DNA from: an uncultured Bacteroidales bacterium
Lineage (GTDB): Bacteria; Bacteroidota; Bacteroidia; Bacteroidales; Bacteroidaceae
NCBI GenBank assembly: GCA_902768125.1
Contig: CACXKA010000001.1
Coordinates: 62,001 to 126,000, forward strand
Direction of reading: 5' to 3'
DNA: 64,000 bases
Part shown: positions 36,540 through 45,455 of the stretch, piece by piece
Numbering within the stretch: position 1 is the first letter of the stretch
Layout of the letters: every line of letters starts with the position of its first letter
The notes under the pieces: generated by a model
Told to the model about the DNA's origin: nothing
Database searches by the model: none
The model's input: the letters and a program-made list of their open reading frames with translations, nothing else
Made by a program: the position numbers and the translations under genes

Positions 36540-38606
36540 ATGGAACAGAAAAATTTTAAGAGAACGACGGTGACAGCAGCACTGCCTTACGCCAATGGTC
36601 CTGTGCATATCGGACACTTGGCAGGAGTCTATGTGCCTGCAGACATTTATACAAGATACCTGCGATTGAAAGGACGTGAGGTGATGTTTGTGTGTGGTAG
36701 CGACGAACACGGCGTGCCCGTGACCATCCGTGCCAAGAAGGAGGGATGCACGGTGCAGGACGTGGTGGACAGGTATCATGGCATCATCAAGAAGTCCTTC
36801 GCTGACTTCGGCATCAGTTTCGACATTTATAGCCGAACCACCAGCAAGACGCACCACCAGTTTGCTGCCGACTTCTTCAAGAAGCTCTACGACGAGGGCA
36901 AGTTTGTGGAAATCACCTCTGAGCAGTTCTACGATGAGGAGACCAAGCAGTTCCTCACCGACCGCAACATCAAGGGTGAGTGCCCACGTTGCCATGCTGA
37001 AGGAGCCTATGGCGACCAGTGCGAGAAGTGTGGTGCGACCCTCTCTCCCGAGGAACTCATCAACCCTGTGAATGCCATCAACGGCAACCCATTGGTGAAG
37101 AAAGCTACCAAGCATTGGTACTTGCCGCTCGACCAATATCAGGGATGGTTGGAAGACTGGATTCTGAAAGGACACCCAGAGTGGCGTAGCAATGTATATG
37201 GACAATGCAAGAGCTGGCTCGATGGCGGTTTGAAACCTCGTGCCGTGACTCGCGACCTCGATTGGGGTATTCCAGTACCCGTGGAAGGTGCTGAGGGAAA
37301 GGTGCTCTATGTGTGGTTTGACGCTCCTATCGGTTACATTTCCAACACCAAGGAACTCTGTGAGAAGGAACCTGAAAAGTGGGGCACTTGGCAGAAATGG
37401 TGGCAGGATGACGAGACCCGTCTGGTACATTTCATCGGCAAGGACAACATCGTCTTCCACTGCATCGTGTTCCCTTCCATGTTGAAGGCACACGGCGACT
37501 ACATTCTGCCCGACAACGTGCCCAGCAACGAGTTCCTCAACCTCGAAGGCAACAAGATTTCCACCTCCAAGAATTATGCTGTTTGGCTGAACGAATATCT
37601 GGAGGAACTGCCTAACCGTCAGGACGAACTCCGCTATGTACTGACCGCCAATGCGCCTGAGACGAAGGACAACGACTTCACTTGGGCTGATTTCCAAGCA
37701 CGTTGCAACAACGAGTTGGTGGCGGTGTATGGCAATTTCGTGAACCGCGCTTTGCAACTCACCCAGAAATATTATGACGGCATCGTGCCTGCTTGTGGCG
37801 AACTCACCGACACCGACAAGGCAACGTTGGCAGAGTTTGCTTCCGTGAAGGACAACGTGGAGAAGCTCATTGAGGGCTTCAAGTTCCGCGAGGCACAGAA
37901 GGAGGCGATGAACTTGGCACGTATCGGCAACAAGTACATTGCTGACGAAGAACCCTGGAAGGTCATCAAGACCGATCCAGAACGCGTCAAGACCATCATC
38001 TATATCTCCTTGCAGCTCACCGCCAATCTGGCGATTGCGTTCGAGCCATTCCTCCCCTTCTCTTCCGCCAAACTGCGTGAGATGATTTGCATGGACAAAC
38101 TCAATTGGGAAGACCTCGGCAAGACAGACCTTTTGCCTGCTGGCAAGCAGTTGGGCAAGCCCAGCCTGTTGTTCTCGAAGATTGAGGATGAAACCATCAA
38201 GTTCCAGACAGACAAGCTCGAAGCCACCATCAAGGCAAACGAAGCTGCCAATGCAGAGGTGGCTCCCGTGAAAGAGACCATCGCCTTTGACGACTTCACC
38301 AAACTCGACATTCGTGTGGCAACCGTGCTGGAATGCGAGCGAGTGCCCAAGATGAAGAAGCTTCTCAAGTTCAAGCTGGATGACGGCACCCCCAAGGGAC
38401 GCACCATCGTGAGCGGTATTGCTCAGTGGTACGAGCCAGAGCAGTTGGTGGGCAAGCAAGTGCTCTTCATTGCCAACTTGGCTCCTCGTGAGTTCAAGAA
38501 CGGACTTGTCAGCGAAGGCATGATTCTGTCAGCAGAGAACTACGACGGCACCATCAGCGTGACCACTGTGGAGAAGGCTGTGAAGGGCGGTAGCCAGGTT
38601 TGCTAA
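36540..38606 (+). CDS. metG: Methionyl-tRNA synthetase
   Basis: The enzyme charges tRNA-Met with methionine. The 688 residues show the HIGH motif ([10 protein letters not shown]), a zinc knuckle (CPRC...CEKC), the KMSKS equivalent NKISTSKN, an anticodon-binding helical domain and a C-terminal tRNA-binding domain (about 580-688, [21 protein letters not shown]). The last is the dimerising EMAP-II-like extension found in long MetRS forms. Confidence 0.97.
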   Translation: MEQKNFKRTTVTAALPYANGPVHIGHLAGVYVPADIYTRYLRLKGREVMFVCGSDEHGVPVTIRAKKEGCTVQDVVDRYHGIIKKSFADFGISFDIYSRTTSKTHHQFAADFFKKLYDEGKFVEITSEQFYDEETKQFLTDRNIKGECPRCHAEGAYGDQCEKCGATLSPEELINPVNAINGNPLVKKATKHWYLPLDQYQGWLEDWILKGHPEWRSNVYGQCKSWLDGGLKPRAVTRDLDWGIPVPVEGAEGKVLYVWFDAPIGYISNTKELCEKEPEKWGTWQKWWQDDETRLVHFIGKDNIVFHCIVFPSMLKAHGDYILPDNVPSNEFLNLEGNKISTSKNYAVWLNEYLEELPNRQDELRYVLTANAPETKDNDFTWADFQARCNNELVAVYGNFVNRALQLTQKYYDGIVPACGELTDTDKATLAEFASVKDNVEKLIEGFKFREAQKEAMNLARIGNKYIADEEPWKVIKTDPERVKTIIYISLQLTANLAIAFEPFLPFSSAKLREMICMDKLNWEDLGKTDLLPAGKQLGKPSLLFSKIEDETIKFQTDKLEATIKANEAANAEVAPVKETIAFDDFTKLDIRVATVLECERVPKMKKLLKFKLDDGTPKGRTIVSGIAQWYEPEQLVGKQVLFIANLAPREFKNGLVSEGMILSAENYDGTISVTTVEKAVKGGSQVC

Positions 38607-38637
38607 CCAGCCCATGCGCTGGGCGTTTCCTTGACGA

Positions 38638-39435
38638 ATGAGCGTGAAGTACCAGATCAACGAACAGTATGCAGCAATGCAAGAGGTGCAGGACTTTGTG
38701 ACGCACCTCCCCGCATTGTTCGAGGCAGAGGGGAAACAGCTCTTTGCCAACGGACGAAATGTGCTGAAGGTGTTTGAGGTCGTCAAGGGGCATCCCGTAT
38801 TGGGGAAGGTGGTGGTGAAGCGTTTTCATGCCCGCAACATCTTCCAGACCATTGCCTACAGCACCTTCACGACTTCGAAGGCACAACGGGCATTCCACAA
38901 TGGATTGAAGTTGTTGGAGTGCGGACTCAGCACCCCCGAACCCATTGCCTATGTGGAAGAGCGAAACGGCGGAATGCTACGCTACTGCTACTATCTCACC
39001 GCCTTCACAGAGGCGAAGAGTGTACGGACAGCCTTGGATGTGGATTTCAACAAACCCTTGGCAAAGTCCTTCGCCCAGTTCATCGCCCAATTGCATCAGC
39101 ACGGCTTGGTACACCACGACCTGAACTTCGACAACGTCCTCTACCAAGAACTCCCAAACCTCAAACCTCAAACCTCAAACCTCATCATTTCCGTCATCGA
39201 CATCAACAGGCTCACCATCCATCCTGCCAATCAACTGACATTGGCAGATTGCAAAGATGATTTTGTGCGCTGGACAGACAGAAAGGACTTGCTCAAATAT
39301 GTGGTGGAGGAATACGCCAAAGCCAGAGGGCTCGACTTGCCCAGCACGCTGGATGAGGTGATGCGGGTGAAAGCCATTCACGACCGCAATTGGCATCGAA
39401 GAAAAAACCTGACCCATAAACTCAAACATCTATGA
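38638..39435 (+). CDS. WaaP/Kdo-kinase-like lipopolysaccharide kinase
   Basis: The 265-residue protein has a minimal kinase fold: VVVKRFHAR with the nucleotide-binding Lys, the catalytic loop HHDLNFDNVLY (Asp161), and a DFG-equivalent VIDINRL. It resembles Kdo/heptose kinases that phosphorylate lipid A-core sugars at the inner-membrane face. The loop between the catalytic Asn and VIDIN is enlarged by a heptamer-array insertion (39155-39182) read as PNLKPQTSNL. The stop overlaps the next gene by 4 nt, consistent with a core-polysaccharide operon. Confidence 0.82.
   Translation: MSVKYQINEQYAAMQEVQDFVTHLPALFEAEGKQLFANGRNVLKVFEVVKGHPVLGKVVVKRFHARNIFQTIAYSTFTTSKAQRAFHNGLKLLECGLSTPEPIAYVEERNGGMLRYCYYLTAFTEAKSVRTALDVDFNKPLAKSFAQFIAQLHQHGLVHHDLNFDNVLYQELPNLKPQTSNLIISVIDINRLTIHPANQLTLADCKDDFVRWTDRKDLLKYVVEEYAKARGLDLPSTLDEVMRVKAIHDRNWHRRKNLTHKLKHL
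39155..39182 (+). repeat. Heptamer array (4 x CAAACCT) inside the kinase gene
   Basis: Four perfect CAAACCT units lie in frame in the coding region. Their reverse complement is a rotation of the GGTTTGA unit at 42828. The site is a loop between two catalytic motifs. Confidence 0.92.
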
Positions 39436-40433
39436 ATTGTTATATCAGCATGGACTCGCCCAACACGGCGAAAAGACACGTGGACGAACTGATGCGCCGC
39501 TGGGGCTTCACCGACCTTGCCGTCAAGACGGGTAAGGGCAAAGTGGCGACGTTCTTCCGCAAGGTGTTCAGCATGGTCAACCTGCTGTTCAAACTGAAGA
39601 AGGGCGACGTGCTGGTCATACAATATCCATTCAAGAAATTCTATGTGGCGCAATGCCAGATTGCCCATCTGAAAGGGGCTAAGACGGTGACGCTGATTCA
39701 CGACCTCGGCACTTTCCGACGCCGCAAACTGACCGCTGAGCAGGAAGTGAAAAGACTTTCTCACACCGATGTCATCATCGTTCACAATCAAAGCATGAAC
39801 AACTGGCTCACGGAGCATGGATGCAAGGTGCCATTGGTGAACCTCGATATCTTCGATTACCTGTCTTCCGAACAGCCTTCTTCTGAACCTCATGTGAGGG
39901 GCGAGAAACCCACTTTCACCTTTGCTGGCGGCATCAGCCAACGGAAAACTGGCTTCCTCTACCAGCTTGACGAGGTGTTGGATGGATGCCACTTCGACTT
40001 GTATGGTTCAGGACTTGTTCCTGGCACAGAAACGAATTGGAAGAACACGACCTATCACGGACAGATTGATTCAGACCAGTTCATCGGAACGGTGAAAGCG
40101 GATTGGGGACTCGTCTGGGATGGTGACACCATCGATGGATGTTCAGGCACTTGGGGCAGCTACCTTCGCATCAACAACCCCCACAAGGCATCTTTCTGCT
40201 TGCGGGCAGGACTTCCCGTCATTGTGTGGAAAGAATCAGCGATGGCACCTTTCATCACCAGCAACCATCTGGGCATAGCGGTGGATTCCCTGCGTGAATT
40301 GCCTGAAAAATTGCAGGGCATCACCCCTGAGGAGTATGCCCTGTACAAACGTGCCGCGATGACCATCAAGGATGAGTTGAACGACGGACACTATTTCAAG
40401 ACTGCCTTCGAAAAGGCTGTCCAATTACTCTAA
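39432..40433 (+). CDS. Glycosyltransferase, galactofuranosyltransferase-like
   Basis: The 333-residue cytosolic protein starts MNCYISMDSPNTAKRHVDELM. It contains GDVLVIQYPFKKFYVAQ, VTLIHDLGTFRR, FAGGISQRKTGFLYQL and a C-terminal GLVWDGDTIDGCSGTWGSYLRINNPHKAS. This late motif, with the NNPHK nucleotide-sugar site, is typical of the WefC/Gtf-type beta-1,6-galactofuranosyltransferases. It is coupled by a 4-nt overlap to the WaaP-like kinase, so both probably act on one surface glycan. Its end overlaps the convergent glycosyltransferase by 9 nt. Confidence 0.83.
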   Translation: MNCYISMDSPNTAKRHVDELMRRWGFTDLAVKTGKGKVATFFRKVFSMVNLLFKLKKGDVLVIQYPFKKFYVAQCQIAHLKGAKTVTLIHDLGTFRRRKLTAEQEVKRLSHTDVIIVHNQSMNNWLTEHGCKVPLVNLDIFDYLSSEQPSSEPHVRGEKPTFTFAGGISQRKTGFLYQLDEVLDGCHFDLYGSGLVPGTETNWKNTTYHGQIDSDQFIGTVKADWGLVWDGDTIDGCSGTWGSYLRINNPHKASFCLRAGLPVIVWKESAMAPFITSNHLGIAVDSLRELPEKLQGITPEEYALYKRAAMTIKDELNDGHYFKTAFEKAVQLL

Positions 40434-41453
40434 CACATATTTGACGCCCTTGTAGCCGTCCCAACGACAGCGCAACTGCTTCATCCACGCTTTCCAACAA
40501 CGCTTCATCTGAGTGCCGTTGCTGACTTGTCGTGTCTCATAGATCGGTGGCAACGCCTTCAGTTCAGCCTGTCGCTGCGCGATGTCCTTCAGGATGGCCT
40601 GCACATCGTTGCTGATGCGCTGCACCTCTGGACGTCCTTCCCATTCCTTGAAGAGATACTCCCCATACTGCTCCAGAATGCCACAACGGTCGAGCATCCA
40701 TCGCTGCTGGGCAAAGGCAAAGTGGGCAATCAGGCAATCGCCGTTCACTCGGTTCATCTTTCCCAACTGGGTGGGCTTCAGACACGAGAAGAACTCCTCG
40801 TCGTCTCCCTGCACATTGCCGTCGAATGCTTTCAGGTCCTTGCCGAACCACAAGATGGAGTTGATGGAGAAACGTCCCATTGCCCAAGGGTAAGAGCCGC
40901 AGTAGAGTTCCTGATACTTGCCCGTAGTCAGATACTTGTCGAGGAACCACTGGTGCAACTGAGCCGCAAAGCTGCCACGTTTCCACATGATGCGATGATT
41001 GCATTGGGCATTGTAGTAGCGGTTCAGCTTGATTTTTCCCTGCACTTGCAGAATGTAGGTGCTCATGGCATTGTTGATGACCAGCGGCGACACGATGAAG
41101 CATTCAGGATGGTCGATGCGGAAATCCACCATCTTCTGGAAATAGTCGGGTTCCAGCCACACCACATCGTCGTCCATCTTGATGTAGATGGTGTCCTCCT
41201 CCATGCAGAACTTATAGAACGCATTGATGGTGGCGATGCCATCCACCCGCTTGTCGGGTTGCCACACCAAGTTGATTTTGGGGTATTTCTGTGCCAGGAG
41301 TTTGAAGAACTCGATGTCGCAGTTATCGATGGTGTTCACCCACACGTCATAGCGGTCGATGATGTCAGCCGCCAGCACCTGCGGAAAGAGATACTGCATG
41401 TAGCGGCGTCTTCCAGCAGCCGTGTTGCAAACGATTTTATAGCCTCTGTACAT
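40425..41453 (-). CDS. Putative GT-A glycosyltransferase
   Basis: The 342-residue protein begins MYRGYKIVCNTAAGRRRYMQYLFP and contains EEDTIYIKMDDDVVWLEPDYF, a DxD-type metal site of a GT-A fold. It carries also PWAMGRFSINSILWFGKDLKAF and DDEEFFSC. The family is not identified precisely. It is convergent with the galactofuranosyltransferase-like gene, and the two stop regions overlap, so the cluster may serve one surface polysaccharide. Confidence 0.75.
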   Translation of the reverse strand: MYRGYKIVCNTAAGRRRYMQYLFPQVLAADIIDRYDVWVNTIDNCDIEFFKLLAQKYPKINLVWQPDKRVDGIATINAFYKFCMEEDTIYIKMDDDVVWLEPDYFQKMVDFRIDHPECFIVSPLVINNAMSTYILQVQGKIKLNRYYNAQCNHRIMWKRGSFAAQLHQWFLDKYLTTGKYQELYCGSYPWAMGRFSINSILWFGKDLKAFDGNVQGDDEEFFSCLKPTQLGKMNRVNGDCLIAHFAFAQQRWMLDRCGILEQYGEYLFKEWEGRPEVQRISNDVQAILKDIAQRQAELKALPPIYETRQVSNGTQMKRCWKAWMKQLRCRWDGYKGVKYVLE

Positions 41454-41475
41454 GGTTATTTCGTTGATTTGTTGG

Positions 41476-41483
41476 CAAAATTA
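41476..41483 (-). promoter_or_regulatory. -7 box for GT-A gene
   Basis: The minus strand reads TAATTTTG followed by CC, 22 bases before the ATG. Confidence 0.65.
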
Positions 41484-41522
41484 CCACTTTATTTTGAAAG
41501 GACAAAGAAAAAGTGGACAAAA

Positions 41523-42809
41523 CTATCCGAAGAAGAAGTAAGCCACGGCGATGGCAGCCAGAATGCCGAAGAGATCGGCAAGGAGTCCGCAAGTGACCGC
41601 ATGGCGAGTGTGACGAATGCCAACAGAACCGAAATACACGGCGAGGATGTAGAAAGTGGTGTCGGTGCTTCCCTGGAAGATGCAGGCAAGGCGACCCGCA
41701 AAGGAGTCAGGTCCATAGGTGGTCATCGTGTCCACCATCATGCCTCGCGCACCCGAACCCGAGAGGGGTTTCATCAGGGCGGTGGGCAGAGCAGCCACAA
41801 AGTCCGAGTTGCCTCCACAGAGTTCCACCAGCCAGTTGATGCCACGAATGAGGATATCCATACCGCCGCTGGCACGGAACACGCCGATGGCAATGAGAAT
41901 CGCCACCAGATAAGGGATGACACGCACAGCGGTGGTGAAGCCGTCCTTGGCACCCTCGATGAAGGTTTCATAGACATTGACCTTCTTCACCATTCCTGCG
42001 ATGATGAAGGCGAGCATGATGCCAAACAAGATGATGTTGGCAACCAAGGTGCTGACCATATCCATCGTCTCCTTGTCCAACTGAGAGAAGCCCCAAATCA
42101 TACCAGCCACCAAGAGGCACATACCTCCCAGCGTGCCCAGCAGCACGGGCTGGAAAAGGTTGATGCGCTGGTAGATGCTGGTGATGATGATGCCCGCCAA
42201 AGTCGCGGCAAAGGTAGCCAGAAGAATCGGCACGAAGACATCGGTGGGTTGTGCTGCCCCCATCTGGGCACGATACACCATGATACTGACAGGAATGATG
42301 GTGAGTCCTGAAGTGTTGAGCACCAAGAACATGATCATCGAGTTGGAAGCCGTCTCGTTGAGTTTCGCCACCTTCTCGGCAGACCATCCTTTCAGCACGC
42401 CCTGCCCTTCGTTCTTCGACTTGTTCAGTTCCTGCATGCTCTCCATCGCCTTCAGTCCCAGCGGCGTGGCGGCATTGTCAAGTCCCAGCATGTTGGCTGC
42501 GATATTCATGAAGATGTGTCCTGTGGCAGGATGTCCTTTCGGAATGTCGGGAAAGAGGCGGGTGAAGAGAGGGCTGAGCAGCTTGGAGAGCAAACTCACC
42601 ATACCACCCTTCTCACCGATTTTCATGATGCCCATCCACAGCGAGAGGACACCCGTCAATCCGATGGAAATCTCGAAGGCAGTCTTGGCATTCTCGAAGG
42701 TGGAGCCGACCATATCGGCAAACACGCCCGAATTGCCCAAGAAACACTGAATGATGGCGCACACGGCTGCCAACAGGAAAAATGCAATCCAAATATAATT
42801 GAGTACCAT
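41523..42809 (-). CDS. SpmA-SpmB fusion, nucleoside-recognition (Gate) domain protein
   Basis: The 428-residue membrane protein combines an SpmA-like N-terminal half (GLTGVLSLWMGIMKIGEKGG, NIAANMLGLDNAATPLGLKAM) with an SpmB-like C-terminal half (FIEGAKDGFTTAVRVIPYLVAILIAIG, KPLSGSGARGMM). In spore formers these are two proteins of spore dehydration. Non-sporulating Bacteroidota carry the fused form, with presumed transport of an unknown small molecule. It is separated from the downstream (42809 side) transporter gene by a repeat array. Confidence 0.88.
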   Translation of the reverse strand: MVLNYIWIAFFLLAAVCAIIQCFLGNSGVFADMVGSTFENAKTAFEISIGLTGVLSLWMGIMKIGEKGGMVSLLSKLLSPLFTRLFPDIPKGHPATGHIFMNIAANMLGLDNAATPLGLKAMESMQELNKSKNEGQGVLKGWSAEKVAKLNETASNSMIMFLVLNTSGLTIIPVSIMVYRAQMGAAQPTDVFVPILLATFAATLAGIIITSIYQRINLFQPVLLGTLGGMCLLVAGMIWGFSQLDKETMDMVSTLVANIILFGIMLAFIIAGMVKKVNVYETFIEGAKDGFTTAVRVIPYLVAILIAIGVFRASGGMDILIRGINWLVELCGGNSDFVAALPTALMKPLSGSGARGMMVDTMTTYGPDSFAGRLACIFQGSTDTTFYILAVYFGSVGIRHTRHAVTCGLLADLFGILAAIAVAYFFFG

Positions 42810-42811
42810 GA

Positions 42812-42858
42812 GGGGTTGAGGGGTTGAGGTTTGAGATTTGAGAATTGAGGTTTGAGAT
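42812..42858. repeat. Octamer-to-heptamer array (GGGGTTGA, GGTTTGA units)
   Basis: The units are GGGGTTGA, GGGGTTGA, GGTTTGA, GATTTGA, GAATTGA, GGTTTGA and a partial GATTTA. It fills the whole gap between two minus-strand transporter genes. The period changes from 8 to 7 within one array. Confidence 0.85.
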
Positions 42859-43845
42859 TTATTCTTTCACTTTTTGCTTGGCAAAGAGGTTGGCAAGAAT
42901 CGTGCCGCTGATGCTGTGCCAGGCGCAGGAAATCGCACAAGGCACCACAGCCATGGGGTTGGTCGCCACGAAGAAAGTCATCGCGAGGTTCGTGCCGAGA
43001 CCAGCATTCTGCATGCCCACCTCAATCGAGAGGGTGCGTTTCTTCGCCACAGAGAAGTGGCACATCCTGCCCACCGAATAGCCCAGCACATAGCCAATCG
43101 TGTTGTGGCAGAACACCATTCCGAAGGTGAGCAAGAAGAGCACCAGACCATTCTCCACCAACGGGTCGTGCACCGTCGTGATGACACCACCCACGATGCA
43201 AGCCAGCGACGCCACCGACACGCCTGGCATACAAGCCTGAATCTTCTGAAACACCTCCTTGTGTCCCAGCCACACATTCAGGAAGAAGCCGATGGCAATG
43301 GGGATGATCGTGACGATGAGGATTTGCTGGAACATTCCCCAGGCATCCACATCCACTCGTTCACCAGCCAGCCACAACACCAGCAACGGCGTCAGCACAG
43401 GAGCCAGCAACGTGGAGGCACAAGTCATGCCCACCGAATACGCCACATCACCCTTGCAGAGGAACGACATGATGTTGCTCGACACACCGCCCGGACAGCA
43501 ACCCACCAGAATGATGCCAATCGCCATCGCCGTGCTGTAGGGAGCAAAGGCAGGCACCTGACCGAACAGCCACGAGAGCGAGAACGCCACCAGCGGCATG
43601 ATGGTGAATTGGGCAGCCGCCCCAATGAGGATATCCAAAGGACGCTTTGCCAACAACTTGAAATCGTCAGGCGTCAGCGTCAATCCCATCGTCAGCATGA
43701 TAATGCCCAAAATAACCGTTTGTGTGTTGCCCTTCACCCATTCGAAGAGCACAGGAAAGAAAAACGTGACCACAGCCGTGAGAATCACAAACAAACTTGC
43801 CTTCCCACTCAGCGTATCACTAATAGCCTTAAAAATCTTATACAT
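42859..43845 (-). CDS. Sodium-dependent transporter of the bile acid:Na+ symporter (BASS) family
   Basis: The 328-residue membrane protein has about ten helices. Family motifs are GLTLTPDDFKLLAKRP, GCCPGGVSSNIMSFL (the helix-break substrate region) and EVGMQNAGLGTNLA. These symporters move organic anions such as pantoate or other keto acids with Na+. The substrate is unknown. Its promoter lies at 43871. Confidence 0.9.
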   Translation of the reverse strand: MYKIFKAISDTLSGKASLFVILTAVVTFFFPVLFEWVKGNTQTVILGIIMLTMGLTLTPDDFKLLAKRPLDILIGAAAQFTIMPLVAFSLSWLFGQVPAFAPYSTAMAIGIILVGCCPGGVSSNIMSFLCKGDVAYSVGMTCASTLLAPVLTPLLVLWLAGERVDVDAWGMFQQILIVTIIPIAIGFFLNVWLGHKEVFQKIQACMPGVSVASLACIVGGVITTVHDPLVENGLVLFLLTFGMVFCHNTIGYVLGYSVGRMCHFSVAKKRTLSIEVGMQNAGLGTNLAMTFFVATNPMAVVPCAISCAWHSISGTILANLFAKQKVKE

Positions 43846-43870
43846 TTTCCATCCACTTAGATTTCAAATG

Positions 43871-43878
43871 CAAAGGTA
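43871..43878 (-). promoter_or_regulatory. -7 box for BASS transporter
   Basis: The minus strand reads TACCTTTG followed by CA, 25 bases before the ATG. Confidence 0.75.
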
Positions 43879-43923
43879 CGGATAAGTGAGTGAAAAACCA
43901 AATTTATTTGAGTTTTTCCTAAT

Positions 43924-43979
43924 CTATAACCTATAACCGTTAACCTATAACCGTTAACCGTAATCTTGAACCTTTGAAC
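43924..43979. repeat. Degenerate heptamer array, eight units
   Basis: The units are CTATAAC, CTATAAC, CGTTAAC, CTATAAC, CGTTAAC, CGTAATC, TTGAACC and TTTGAAC. The period stays exactly 7 while the unit shifts through related words. Confidence 0.88.
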
Positions 43980-43980
43980 T

Positions 43981-44011
43981 TTTGAACCTCAAATCTCTTA
44001 TCGTATCTTTA
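43981..44011 (+). promoter_or_regulatory. Candidate serB promoter built on the heptamer array
   Basis: TTTG (43981-43984) and TATCTTTA (44004-44011) are separated by 19 nt, the usual Bacteroidota -33/-7 spacing. The TTTG box continues the last heptamers of the array at 43924. A CTTGGC/GCCAAG hairpin follows the -7 box. Confidence 0.5.
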
Positions 44012-44127
44012 GCACGCTTGGCTTGCCAAGAATCTGTGTGAGTTAAAGGATATTAAATAAATGTGGATTTTTTTGGTGGAGTCATCTTTTTTTCATTTCT
44101 TTGCAAAAAGAAATAAAATGTTGTGTT

Positions 44128-45405
44128 ATGGAGAAGGAACAATCTTTGGATTTTGTTGACGGACAGGCCATGAGCAATGGTGGTGAGGAACTGATGATCT
44201 TGCGCATCACGGGTGAGGACCGTCCAGGACTGACGGCAAGCATCATGGACATTCTGGCGAAGTATGACGTGGATATTCAGGACATCGGACAGGCGGACAT
44301 CCACTCGACCCTCTCGTTGGGCATCCTCATCAGGGTGAATGAGGCGAACTCCGGCTATGTGATGAAGAATCTTCTCTTCAAGGCGAGTGAACTGGGCGTG
44401 AACATCCGATTCCAGCCCGTGACGATGGAGGAGTATGAGGCTTGGGTGAAACGCCAAGGCAAGAACCGGTACATCCTGACGGTGCTGGGCAGACGAATCA
44501 GGGCAAGGGAGATTGAGGCGGTGAGCCGACTGATTGCCGACCAAGGACTGAACATCGACGGCATCAAGCGTCTGACAGGGCGTGTGAGCATCGCTCATCC
44601 GCTGGAACGCACGAGGGCGTGCATCCAGTTCTCCGTGCGCGGCACGCCACGGGACAGGGAGGCGCTGCATGGGGCTTTGCTGAAGATGTCGAGAGAACTG
44701 GAGATTGACTGCTCGTTCCAGACGGACGACATGTACCGAAGGATGCGACGGTTGATTTGTTTCGATATGGACTCCACCCTCATCCAGACGGAGGTGATTG
44801 ACGAGCTGGCAAGGAGGAACGGGGTGTACGACCAGGTTTCTGCCATCACGGCAAGGGCGATGCGAGGTGAGATTGACTTCAAGGAGAGTTTCACGGAGCG
44901 ATGCAAGCTGCTGAAGGGACTGGATGTGAGCGTGATGCGTGAGATTGCCGAGAACTTGCCTTTCACGGAGGGTGTGGACCGACTGATGTATGTGCTGAAG
45001 AAGTATGGCTACAAGATTGCCATCCTGAGTGGTGGTTTCACGTTCTTTGGCGAGTACATCCAGAAGCGATACGGCATCGACTATGTGTATGCCAACGAAC
45101 TGGAGATTGACGAGACGGGACACCTGACGGGCAACTATGTGGGTGAGATTGTGGACGGGCGTCGCAAGGCTGAGCTGCTGAAGCTGATTGCCCAAGTGGA
45201 GAAGGTGGACTTGCAGCAAACCATCGCTGTGGGTGATGGTGCCAACGACCTTCCGATGCTTTCACAGGCGGGTCTAGGCATTGCCTTCCACGCCAAGCCT
45301 CGTGTGGTGGCGAATGCACAGCAGAGCATCAACACCATCGGACTGGACGGCGTGCTGTACTTCCTGGGCTTCAAGGACAGCTATCTGGACGAGAAAGCGC
45401 AATAG
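44128..45405 (+). CDS. serB: Phosphoserine phosphatase with tandem ACT-like N-terminus
   Basis: The enzyme is the last step of serine synthesis. The 425-residue protein (ATG at 44128 chosen over an upstream in-frame TTG) has two ACT-like regions (LRITGEDRPGLTASIMDILA; ILTVLGRRIRAREIEAVSRLIA). A HAD phosphatase domain follows: CFDMDSTLIQTEVIDEL nucleophile region, ILSGGFTFF, and VGDGANDLPML. ACT domains suggest feedback by serine. Length is typical of ACT-containing SerB forms. Confidence 0.95.
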   Translation: MEKEQSLDFVDGQAMSNGGEELMILRITGEDRPGLTASIMDILAKYDVDIQDIGQADIHSTLSLGILIRVNEANSGYVMKNLLFKASELGVNIRFQPVTMEEYEAWVKRQGKNRYILTVLGRRIRAREIEAVSRLIADQGLNIDGIKRLTGRVSIAHPLERTRACIQFSVRGTPRDREALHGALLKMSRELEIDCSFQTDDMYRRMRRLICFDMDSTLIQTEVIDELARRNGVYDQVSAITARAMRGEIDFKESFTERCKLLKGLDVSVMREIAENLPFTEGVDRLMYVLKKYGYKIAILSGGFTFFGEYIQKRYGIDYVYANELEIDETGHLTGNYVGEIVDGRRKAELLKLIAQVEKVDLQQTIAVGDGANDLPMLSQAGLGIAFHAKPRVVANAQQSINTIGLDGVLYFLGFKDSYLDEKAQ

Positions 45406-45455
45406 CCAGCCCACTACAACATGAGGAATAAATACTAACGCTAAAACCTATCAAT

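Noticed and set aside
36495-38459. 654-codon minus-strand frame opposite metG
   Set aside because: The metG product is unmistakable on the other strand; the long antisense frame follows from codon bias.
40527-42311. 594-codon plus-strand frame over the GT-A and SpmAB genes
   Set aside because: It crosses two real minus-strand genes and their gap, with His-rich, low-complexity translation.
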